This document shows, in pieces, positions 55,065 to 64,000 of a DNA stretch of 64,000 nt. The stretch comes from Dastarcus helophoroides (lineage: Eukaryota; Arthropoda; Insecta; Coleoptera; Bothrideridae): the NCBI GenBank assembly GCA_028583605.1, contig CM053337.1:21444264-21508263 (forward strand), given 5' to 3'. The notes beneath the pieces were generated by a model. It saw nothing but the letters and a program-made list of their open reading frames with translations. It was not told the DNA's origin and made no database searches. Every line of letters starts with the position of its first letter. Positions within the stretch are counted from its first letter, which is position 1. Both the position numbers and the translations under genes were made by a program.

Positions 55065-55343
55065 CTATTGCACTTCCACAGGCTGCTGCTGTTTCTCTTT
55101 GTCAACGGTCTCACTTCTAGGCGACGTCACATCACTGACAGTGTCAGTCGGATTATCACTAGAAGCGTTGGCGCTATTAGTCGAATTCTTCTTCGGCTTC
55201 TTCGTAAAGTTCCTACGTGGTCTTCTATTATTGTTGTAAAACCGACCGGCGGGCTTAGGCTGCACTGGCTTCTTCTCCGGGTCAAAGTATCTGTCGAGTA
55301 TGTCCAGCAGCTCGGCCAGATCTTTGTCGTCGGCGTTGGCAAC
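55065..55343 (-). CDS. exu: exu coding exon 3 (basic C terminus)
   Basis: 92 codons plus TAG. The acceptor CTTTTGTAG precedes 55343. It begins VANADDKDLAELLDILDRYF, then PVQPKPAGRFYNNNRRPRRN, and ends in a Ser/Thr/Asn-rich stretch and KEKQQQPVEVQ. The basic Asn/Arg segment is a likely RNA-contact region. This is inference from composition. Confidence 0.9.
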   Translation of the reverse strand, partial: VANADDKDLAELLDILDRYFDPEKKPVQPKPAGRFYNNNRRPRRNFTKKPKKNSTNSANASSDNPTDTVSDVTSPRSETVDKEKQQQPVEVQ

Positions 55344-58300
55344 CTACAAAAGAAGCTAAATTCAGCGATTGGGTTTCAAGTTTGGCCAACCTACGAGAAA
55401 CTAAATTGGGGGATTGGTTTTCAAAATGTTAAATTATTTTAGTTTTCTAATTGTTAAATTATGAATATGAAGCCAAAATTTTAAATATGAAGTCAAAATT
55501 TTAAATATGAACTCGACATTTTAAATATGAAGTTGAAATTTTAAATATGAACTCGACATTTTAAATATGAAGTCGAAATTTTAAATATGAAGTCGAAATT
55601 TTAAATATGAAGTCCAAATTTTAGAGAAAATTGTTATTTTGAAATAAATGGCGAAGTTATTAAAACCGGAATTTGTACAGAAGCATTCGCTAAGTTCGAC
55701 AAAAGATGTCTGCAAAAAATTCACAATTTCGACTTTAATATTCGAGACTTTAGGATAAATCGATAGTCTGACTTTTGAGGGAAAATCTAACTTGCTATAA
55801 AAAAAATACACCATTTATATTAACTATGTTCTTAGCATTTTGAGAAAGAAATACACACTTAAAGATAAAAGTGGAAATTTGGGAACCAAAGTAAAATAGC
55901 CCAAGTTTGAAGTGATAACTTCAAAACACACTTTAACCCCCTTGGATTCAATTCAAAGAAGAGCGATTCGCCTCATTGATGAAGAGAGTCTGACCAATTC
56001 TCTCGAAACACTAGAGCACAGGCATATGGTTGGTGGCTTATCTCTTTTCTGCAAGTACTATCGTGGAAGATGCTCTCAGAAACTAATAGGATTGATCCCC
56101 CCAAGGGCAAGATTCTTGAGGCATACTAGTCAGTCCAAGACAGCAAATTCCTGTGCGGTCCGGCTTGACACAGTGAGGACTTCTGTCTATGGATACTCTT
56201 TTTTGTTATAGAACTTCCAAGTTATGGAACTTGTTACTGAAAGGAATTTTTCCCAAAAATTACAACCATACTTGTTTAAGAAGGCGGTCCGTCGCCATCT
56301 ATCCTTATTTCTTCATCCCACTCGCAATGCTTTGAAAGCGCAATGGGGTTACCCTTTGCGAGTGCATTAAACTTAAAAAAAAATTATATTAAATATGTTC
56401 TTTCTATTTTGACAAAAAAAAATAGACACTTACAGATAAGTAGGAACTTGGGAAAAAAAGCAAAATTGCCCCAGTTTGAAGTGATAACAGAAAACTTGGT
56501 TTTTGAAATTTTATGCAAAAAGACACTTGAAATGAAGACTCAAATTTTCAAACAAAATAGTAAAATACTCTCTAGAAAAAATCTAATAAATTTTCCGAAA
56601 AATTCATATTTTCTATCAAAACAACTTCCCTGAAAAAAAAACTATCACAAAAAGTGCAATTTTGAGGAAAGTCAAAGTGAAAAAAAAACCGAATTTTGGG
56701 GGAAATTTGAAGAAAAAGATTGATATTTTGATATGAAGAAACTCGGAAAGAAAATAAAATATTTAAAAAGAGATCAAACCATTAATATTAAAAGGTCTCC
56801 CAGGTTTTTTTATATGAATACAGTACTGTCTGCTTATAATGAACCTCGAGGGACCAATGAGATTTGGTTATTAAAAGTGAAGTAGCGAAGTTCATATTAA
56901 ACGATAAATAATAATAGTACTTCAACCATCTATAGGCCTTAGGCTTGACGCACACAGAAAGAGCAAAGCTGTTTTATCAAGAACGTTTTGCTCTTTCTAT
57001 GTATGTTAAGCCTTACAGATTACATCGTTTTAAGCGAAAGTTCCTTAAACGGGTTCGTTATAGACGGGCACCAAGCAGATGGATTTACCTCAGTCTTCAG
57101 GATTTTATCAAGGCCCTCTTTGGCTTCTGAGGCGTAAGCTTCCTTGAGTTTATCGTAGTTGATGTTGTTTTCGGCCAAGAGTCTACGAAGGTGGCTCACG
57201 TGCTGTCTTTCGATGCGTCCGCCGGATTTAAGCAAGTCGCCAAATACTGGTCTAAATGTGTTTTGAATTTTAAGTAGATCCTGAAAATAGATTAAAAAAT
57301 TAGTGCAGCAATCACTAAGCAGGTAAATCGAAAGTACTATAAGAAAAAAATTTGTATCGTCATTTTTTTTTATTTTAAAGTGTATTGTTTACAAGTATTG
57401 AAGCTGCTCTGAACAAAGCAACAATAATAAAAAATAAATTTGATTTAAAATAATTTAATTATGAATGATGATAATACCTAACACGAAAATATTACTCTAG
57501 AGAATTTATGTTTATAACGAAACAAGTAAATCAAATTGAATCTTGAACATTCGAAAGGAAAAGACTGTTTCCTACTCTTTATAATAAAACAACAAATCGA
57601 TGGCATAAAATTGTTTATTTTACGGTGTCTTTAGTTCCATAAAAACCTAGAAAAGATATAAAATATCTAAAAATTAAAACATGTCAGATACTTTATTTGC
57701 AACTGAGATGTTTATAACATACTTCGACAAAAAAACATTGCAAATCAGACCAACAATTCAGATTTAATTTTGAAGTTTCATCGAGGTTTAATTCAAGCGT
57801 GATAAAGAGATAAAGATAAAATTATGTAAACAAAGCTGAATTATTCACCAAAACATAAACTTTTATGTTAGAGATAGCGAGTATTGTTTACAAGCTGATT
57901 TTATGAGCATTTATCATTTAAAATAAAAATAAATTTAAGTCGTTGCTTACACAGCTGAACACGGGACCAGAGTAAGATGATGTGTATAATAGGAACAAAT
58001 AAAATTAGCTCGGGCTCTCTCGATCACCATAGCATTTGAAATGTTACAGTACAATTCCACCAAAATGGTGATAAACAGATCGATAATTTATAAATAACTC
58101 TCTGATAAATTTTGCAACATACAACACAGAATATAGATTGTTAAATAAAGCTGCTTCGAAATTTTTCGAAGAAGAAGAAAATTCAGAACTTAATATATTT
58201 TTTGGGATTACCTCCAAATTAACTATTCAATCATTAAATATACAAAAAAAAAATGGACTTTTGTGTAAATTTCGCCTTAAAAAGTTCAACTTTTTCTCAA

Positions 58301-61300
58301 AATGTTGACCTTTTTTTTTGAAAATATTGACTTTCTAAACAAATTATTGTTTCAAATTGTTTACTTTTTTTAAATTCCAATTTCATGAAAATTCAACTTT
58401 TTACCAAAAGTTTCAATTTTTGCAACATTCATTTTTTCCAAAATTACGACTTTTTGTCGAAAATTATTTCGACTTTTCTGAAGAGTTCGATTTTTGGAAA
58501 ATTTCGTTTTTGAAAATAACGATTTTGTTGGAAATTTAAACTTTTCAAATTTATCTCTGTTTTCTAAATTTTAATTTTGTAAACATTTCGAAATTATCTT
58601 CCAAACTGTGGAATTGACAAGCATAGGTTTTGTCGACATTTCTTCTTTCGCATTTTTCTCGAAACTTCGACTCTGAAAATTTTGACTTTCTAAAATAATT
58701 GTTTCAAATTGTTTGCTTTTTTTAAATTCTCGTTTTTATGAAAATTCCACTTTTTATCAAAATTTTTAATTTTTGAAATATTCATTTTTTTCGAAAATTA
58801 CGACTTCTTGTCGAAAATTATTTTGACTTTCTTTCTGGAGAGTACAATTTTTAGAGAATTTCGTTTTTAAAAATAACGATTTTTTGAAAATTTTAGCTTT
58901 TCAAATTTACCACTCTTCTCTTAGTTTTAATTTTGTAAAAATTTCGAAATTTTCTTCTAAACTTTGGTATTGACAAGCATAGGTTTTGTCAAAATTTCTT
59001 TCTTTTTTTCTGAAGAATTATTTTTTTTTGAAAATTTCGAGGTTTTTTGAAAAATTGGACTTTTTTGAAAATTTCACTTCTTGAAAATGTTGCCTTTTTG
59101 AAAATGTTGACATTTGGAAAATTCCTACCTTTTCCAAATTTTGACTTTTTTTGTGATAATTTCGACTTCTAATTTTCGCCTTTTTCTCGAAATTTCGACT
59201 CTGAAAATTTTGACTTTCTAAAATAATTGTTTCAAATTGTTTGCTTTTTTTAAATTCTCATTTTTATGAAAATTCCACTTTTTATCAACATTTTTTTGAA
59301 ATATTTTGTTCCCAAATTACTACTTCTTGTCGAAAATTATTTTAACTTTTTTTCTGAAGAGTTCGATTTTTGGAAAATTTCGTTTTTGAAAATAACGACT
59401 TTTTGGAAATTTCAACTATTCAAATTTGGCACTCTTTTCTAAATTTTAATTTTGTGAAAATTTCGAAATTTTCTTCCGAACTTTGATATTCATCGAGAAG
59501 CATACTTTTGGTCGAAATTTCTTTCTTTTTGAAAATTCTTGAGTTTCTGAAAAATTCAATTTTGAAAAGTTCGAGATTTTAAAATTTCAAATTGACTTTT
59601 TAATAAAAATTTCAACTTAATTACGAATTTTTTTCGAAATTTTGACTTTTTAAAAAACAATTGACATTCCAAGACTTTAAACTTATTTTTTAATTTGCAT
59701 TTTTATCAAAATTTCGACCTTATGAAAATTTGGATTGTTTATTAAATATTAGATTCTTTTTCCCCCTATTTTATCTAAAAAAAAAGCGGAATTTTGAAAA
59801 AGAATCGATATGTTGAAGACACAAATGTAAAATTTACATTTTTTTGTCTTCAAAATTTCTACTATTTCTCGAAATGTTGACTTTTTGAAAATTTTGACTT
59901 TTTGAAAATCGGTCTTCTTGAAAATGTTGCCTTTTTGAAAATGTTAACATTTAAAAAATTCCTACCTTTTCCAAACTTTGACTTTTGTTGTGATAATTTC
60001 GACTTCCAATTTTCGCCTTTTTCTCGAAATTTTGACGTTTGTAAATTTTTTTAAACAAATTTCGTTTTATTTTAAAATTTCTAGCTTTTCAAATTTCAAT
60101 TTTTATCGAAATTTCGATTTTTTCTCAAAATTTACATTTTTTAAAAATACTCTATTCTTTTCCAAAATTCTAACTTCTCTGCTAACCTAACCTAATACTT
60201 TTTTTTGAAAATTTTATTTCAAAATCTCAACTTTTTCTCAAAATGGCTTTTTCAGAAAATTATTTCAACCCTTCTGAAGAATTATACTTTTTAATTTCGA
60301 CGTTTTTTGAAAATTTGGACTTTTTTGAAAATCTCACTTCTTAAAAATGTTGCCTTTTTGAAAATGTTAACATTTCAAAAATTCCTACCTTTTCCGAACT
60401 TTGACTTTTTTGTGATAATTTCGACTTCCAATTTTCGTCTTTTTCTCTAAATTTTGACTTTTTTTCTAAATTTTATAAACAAATTAAGTTTTGTTTTAAA
60501 ATTTCTACCTTTTCAAATTTCCATTTTTATCGAAATTTCGATTTTTTCCTCAAAATTTACATTTTTTAAAAGTACTCTATTCTTTTTCAAAATTCTAACT
60601 TCTATGCTAACCTAACCTAAAATGTTGTTTTAAAATCTCAACTTTTTCTCAAAATGGCTTTTTCAGAAAATTATTTCACCTCTTTTCTGAAGAATTTTAT
60701 TTTTTTAAAGCTTAAGACTTTTTTGAAAATTTTAATCTTCAAATTTTCCACTTTTTCTAAATTTTGACTTTTGTGAGAATTTCGAATATTTCTCGACATT
60801 TTTATTATTCGTAAATTTTGATTTGTTAAAAAGAAATTTTTAGGATATCAAAACTTGTGCTTCTAAAATCTTCATTTTTATCAATAATCCAATTTGTTCT
60901 CAAAAAATTTGGATTTTTTAAATATTCGTTTAGTTTTCAGAATTTCAACTTTTTTTTTGAAAATGTTCTTTCGACACAGTCTAAAATTTCTACTTTCTGT
61001 AAATTTTAATTTTAAAAGATTTTTCAGCTTTTTTTAATTTCGACCTTTTTCAAAATATTGACCTTTTTTTGAAAATTTCACTTTTTCTGAAAACTTCAAC
61101 TTTTTAAAAATTTTAATTTTTTGAAAAATTTAGCTTTTAAGTTTCGCCTTCTCAAAAAATGTTCAAATGTCGTTATTTCTAACATTTCACCTTTATATTC
61201 GAAGCTAAGCTCAAAGTTTCGACTTTGTTCTTAAAAGTTCGATCATAAAGGCGAAACATTGGTGGTTAATGTTGAAATGTTGAAAAATTTGCCAAAATTT

Positions 61301-63045
61301 TAAAAAAACATCGAAATTTTGCGGTTAAAAAGAAAATTTTGAGTTCAAAAAGGAAATTTTGCGATTAGAAAGGAAATTTTGACAAACAGAACTTAACTTT
61401 GAGAAAGATTCAAAATTTAAGGAAAAATTTAGATCAAACAAATTTTCCTTTCATGTAAAATAAATTCGGCAACTTTCCAGTTGTAACTCCAAATATTAAC
61501 AGGAAAGAGTAACAATTTGAAATTCATTTTAAAACTCTAACATAAAAATGGAAATTCCAAGAAAAAACTTAAAACTACAGAAAAAATTATCTCCAAACTA
61601 GAAATTAAAAAAAAATGGAAATTACAGAAAAAAATTAAGTTTTGTTAAAGCATTTTTCTAAATTTTAGGACAAAACCATAATATTTAAAAAATTAAAATA
61701 GCAATTTAAAAAATGAAGTCAAACTTTCTATAAAAAGTGTGAAATTTTGAATATATGCAGAACTTAAAAAAAAATGAGATATTAAATATAAACAGAAAAT
61801 TCGTAAAATGTGGAAATTATGCAACTCAAATTTATGGATAACAGATCAAATTTCTAAAAAAAAACGTTCGAGTATCAAAAAAAATGCTGAAGCTAATCAG
61901 TTCTAAACCTAATTCGAATTTACATTATTTAAAATGTAAATTTTTTCCACTTTCTTCTTTCATCAGGAAGATTTAATTGATAAAAAAAAAGTCTTTGAAA
62001 ACTTTGATAAGGCAACAGTAAAGAAATAAAATCATGCCAAATTTTTTAAATATAGAACATCTGGCAGATATCGGATAAAAACCTCAAGTCGAGCAAGTTT
62101 TTTAATTTGAAATGTAATCAACTTGCTAGATATCACACTGAATTCCTAAATATTAAACATCTGATTCAAATCGATCATAAAACCTTCCCAAATGGGTAAC
62201 TTTTTTCAATTTGGGATATAATCAAGTAACAAAATGAAATCTTTTATAAATTTAAACTTCCTTACCTTTAGTTCCACAATTTCCCCTTCCTCGGCTGAAA
62301 TCGGATTGGCAAATGGGCACACAAAGTCGATAAGATGGGGTTCTAACCCTGTACTGTCCCCGCTGGCTTTAGCGTCCAATTCCTGCCTCTCCCCCTGAGC
62401 TAAATGTATGGCTATTTCGTACGCTGTGCGCGCCCTATCGACAGCGCTACTAAAGTCGGCATTCTCCTTATTAAGCAGCACCTTTGACAGAACCCTCAGA
62501 CTATAGGCTTTGGTTGTATTGCCACATTTGGCCTGAGCAACTTGAAACCCATTGACGAACCCCTTAACTACTTTACTAAATCTATCAACCAGATCATATC
62601 TCCTTAAGGCCTCAAGCAACATCCCGGGTGAAGCCTTGCGCCCTTCATGGTAGATGAGAATGATACCATCGCTGGCATCACCTCGGTTTTCTTCCAACCA
62701 CTGGAGGAACTCCGTCAAGGCCGAAATCTCACTTTTTGTCTTTATAAATTGATTGGTTTTTAAATCTCTAAGCAGTCGGTAGCGCCCAGTTGTAATAATC
62801 CGAATACTGTGCTTACGAACATAAATTGGGTTTATATCCGCGTATGGCATAATATACTGAGAAAACTGGGATTTCGGGGTGTAGGCCGCAATTTGGCATA
62901 TCTCATCAATCAACCTGCGGCCGTTCGTGTCGATTTCCCACCCAACTAGGCGATATTTCCCACTGGGAACCCCTTTCGGCGGATGATCGAATTGAACCGG
63001 CACCGAAATATCCTCCCCGGCGCTCAAATTGACGTTTTGTACCAT
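55065..63045 (-). CDS. exu: Exuperantia, maternal mRNA-localisation protein
   Basis: Join on the - strand: 63045-62266, 57280-57089, 55343-55065; 416 residues, all introns in phase 0. In Drosophila Exu is an RNA-binding factor needed to localise bicoid mRNA in the oocyte. It has an exonuclease-like (EXO) domain that has lost catalysis, followed by a SAM-like domain. Here residues about 30-220 form the EXO-like part, with GWEIDTNGRRLIDEICQIAA at 35-54 and SDGIILIYHEGRK at 125-137. The usual D-x-E pair of DEDD nucleases is E-x-D here, and the expected Asn after the His at 133 is Glu, so the protein is probably not a nuclease. Residues about 235-324 are SAM-like. The C-terminal 90 residues are basic then Ser/Thr-rich (RRPRRNFTKKPKKNS). 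It is shorter than the Drosophila protein (about 530 aa). The start is the first ATG after a splice acceptor. Confidence 0.92.
55463..55623. repeat. 20 bp tandem repeat, about 8 copies
   Basis: Units of ATGAAGTCGAAATTTTAAAT with variants (ACTCGACATT). It lies in exu intron 2 and shows the GTCGAAATTTT theme as a clean short tandem. Confidence 0.92.
55912..56370 (+). pseudogene. LINE RT tail in exu intron 2
   Basis: On the + strand, antisense to exu: LDSIQRRAIRLIDEESLTNS, then SLFCKYYRGRCSQKLIGLIP, TVRTSVYGYSFLL and a stop at 56209. After a frameshift it continues as LFKKAVRRHLSLFLHP to about 56370. It is the best-kept of the three jockey/CR1-like tails here and lacks the catalytic part. Confidence 0.78.
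56371..57088. other. exu intron 2, right part
   Basis: AT-rich then mixed DNA. A near-inverted pair GAAAGAGCAAAGCTGTTTTA / AACGTTTTGCTCTTTCTATG lies at 56957-57002. No gene was seen. Confidence 0.55.
57089..57280 (-). CDS. exu: exu coding exon 2 (SAM-like domain)
   Basis: 64 codons between the acceptor ATTTTCAG (57281-57288) and the donor GAG|GTAAAT. It encodes DLLKIQNTFRPVFGDLLKSG, then RQHVSHLRRLLAENNINYDK and EAYASEAKEGLDKILKTE. The helical, Leu-spaced pattern fits the SAM-like part of Exu. Confidence 0.9.
57281..58249. other. exu intron 1, unique part
   Basis: About 1 kb of AT-rich but non-repetitive DNA next to exon 2. No gene was recognised. Confidence 0.55.
58250..60660. repeat. Higher-order repeats in exu intron 1
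   Basis: Two period classes. GACAAGCATAGGTTTTGTC occurs at about 58618 and 58973 (about 355 bp). The block AAAATGTTGCCTTTTTGAAA ... GCTAACCTAACCTAA occurs twice, ending at about 60195 and 60620 (about 427 bp). Inside, the words are AAAATTTCGACTTTTT, the same theme as the receptor introns. Confidence 0.85.
60661..62265. other. exu intron 1, AT-rich right part
   Basis: AT-rich with the repeat words fading out. Positions 62040-62220 hold two related segments of about 100 bp (ATATTAAACATCTGATTC-like). No gene was seen. Confidence 0.6.
62266..63045 (-). CDS. exu: exu coding exon 1 (EXO-like domain)
   Basis: 260 codons, from the ATG at 63043-63045 to the donor AAG|GTAAGG (the intron begins at 62265). 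The frame stays open for 19 more codons into the intron, but the donor is consensus and the next exon joins in phase. An acceptor, TTTTTGTAG, ends five bases before the ATG, so translation starts almost at the exon's first base. Confidence 0.93.
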
Positions 63046-63440
63046 TTTATCTACAAAAACAAGCGGATTATTAATCGTCGCGATTTATGCTAATGAGATA
63101 AGCAAAACTCAAACACGTGGCGCGCCCGATGCCCGAATTTCTAGGATATACCCCGCCCTCGAAGCAATCACAAACCCAACATAACAACAATGATCTTACC
63201 ACAATGATCTACGGACTAAATAATATTAGGTTTCCAGTTTCGTGGTCGGACTAGAAAGTTATATGCGCTTTATTCTTTGCTTGGTGGTTGCGGAAACATT
63301 AATTTATTCCGGCGATGAGAAAATGCATTGTGCACGTGTGCAACCCGAAGGTGGGGATTCGGCGCGGGCACGTTTGCGGAAAATACGTCAAAATATCCGG
63401 GCTTTTCAAATTCGTCTCGATGAATCGGTAATTTACTTAC

Positions 63441-63500
63441 CTGGTGGTTTCGCGTCACTGCGTTCTGAAGCACAATTAGACTTAACTAGAAAATAACTGA
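63441..63500 (-). other. exu: Probable exu 5' non-coding exon
   Basis: A perfect donor CCAG|GTAAGT ends an exon at 63441 on the - strand. It can join the acceptor at 63051-63052 to give a 390 bp intron and a UTR that runs straight into the ATG. A TCAGT at 63496-63500 fits the arthropod initiator, which would make this exon about 58 bases long. Confidence 0.5.
63496..63500 (-). promoter_or_regulatory. exu: Possible initiator (TCAGT) of exu
   Basis: TCAGT on the - strand, 55 bases upstream of the consensus donor. It is a short motif and could occur by chance. Confidence 0.3.
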
Positions 63501-64000
63501 ATATTATCAACAAAATCACATGTTACTTGACGACAAAACAGATCAAATAATAGAATTCGTGTTCTATGGTTTTTGTTGCATTTGAACTACCACCTTAACT
63601 TTTTTAACACGCAGTTAAAACAAATGGTATGGAATGGTATTCATAATTCAGCATTTTTGGTTATTATTTTGTATATTTAAATTATTTTGCTAGCATTTAT
63701 ATCTAACCAAAGAGAACAGTGAATTTTTTTAAGATCACTGAGTTGGGGCCTCAAATGAGTATTCGCGTCCACCATTTTGAAGTTAAAGTTGCCGAAATTA
63801 AAAGTTAACCCTTTCGCGCCGAAGACCGTATATTCCCGTGTTAAAAAAATGTGACAAATAGTCGAAGACTGTGTTTATCTGAATTATATTTTTAATTTAG
63901 TACAATATTCTTGTAGAGTTGTAAATGTATGCTATAACGACGAAGACCATACGATTCCGTAAACTTCGAAAACTGCCCGCCTTATGGGCATACTTAAAAA
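63501..64000. other. Region upstream of exu
   Basis: AT-rich probable promoter side of exu. The right end holds a possible transposon terminus from 63805. Confidence 0.5.
63805..64000 (+). mobile_element. Possible piggyBac-like element end, cut by window
   Basis: TTAA at 63805-63808 is followed by CCCTTTCGCGCCGAAGACCG. CCC directly after a TTAA target is usual for piggyBac-type elements. A near repeat, CGAAGACCGTATATTCCCGT and CGAAGACCATACGATTCCGT, lies at about 63820 and 63940. The other end is not visible, so this is tentative. Confidence 0.35.

Overview
This is a 64 kb AT-rich piece of an insect nuclear genome. Intron-split genes, tRNA genes with a eukaryotic T-run terminator, non-LTR retrotransposon remains and the insect-specific gene exuperantia all point that way. 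The order cannot be fixed from sequence alone; a beetle is a guess.

Two protein genes lie tail to tail. On the + strand are the last five coding exons (17540-51992) of a Sidestep-family cell-surface receptor: a fibronectin III domain over two exons, a transmembrane exon and two cytoplasmic exons ending in a class I PDZ-ligand motif. Its Ig-domain exons lie to the left of the window. On the - strand is a complete exuperantia (exu) gene: three coding exons (63045 to 55065, 416 aa) plus a probable 5' non-coding exon at 63441-63500. All splice phases agree in both genes. They are separated by about 2 kb between their predicted poly(A) signals. Two nearly identical tRNA-Ala(AGC) genes sit at 12065-12137 and 12988-13060 (- strand).

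Most of the rest is repeat. From left to right: about 6.5 kb of GGAA-type purine tract (2.8-9.7 kb); a 2.8 kb satellite built on GTCGAAATTTTCGAAAAA (13.4-16.3 kb); a 2.3 kb mosaic of pentamers that starts and ends in CCTAA/TTAGG (21.0-23.3 kb); a higher-order repeat of about 600 bp (29.9-33.7 kb); a 5.7 kb inverted repeat with nested transposons (37.1-42.85 kb); a satellite of about 124 bp (47.9-49.9 kb); and further higher-order repeats inside exu intron 1 (58.2-60.7 kb). The long open frames across the purine, pentamer and satellite blocks are composition artefacts, not genes.

The most interesting signal is a set of self-cleaving-RNA-like motifs in mobile DNA. A 377 bp tandem unit at 38.5-39.05 kb, with an inverted partner at 38.38-38.53 kb, carries two copies that match the type I hammerhead ribozyme core exactly, with a loopless palindromic stem III. 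A decayed third copy is at 27.2 kb. A separate, abundant element of about 165 bp (about a dozen copies) carries a second hammerhead-like fold with one extra U. Also notable are a hAT-like MITE of 303 bp with an 8 bp target duplication, whose empty site survives in the opposite arm of the inverted repeat, and a perfect spacerless 52 bp palindrome.
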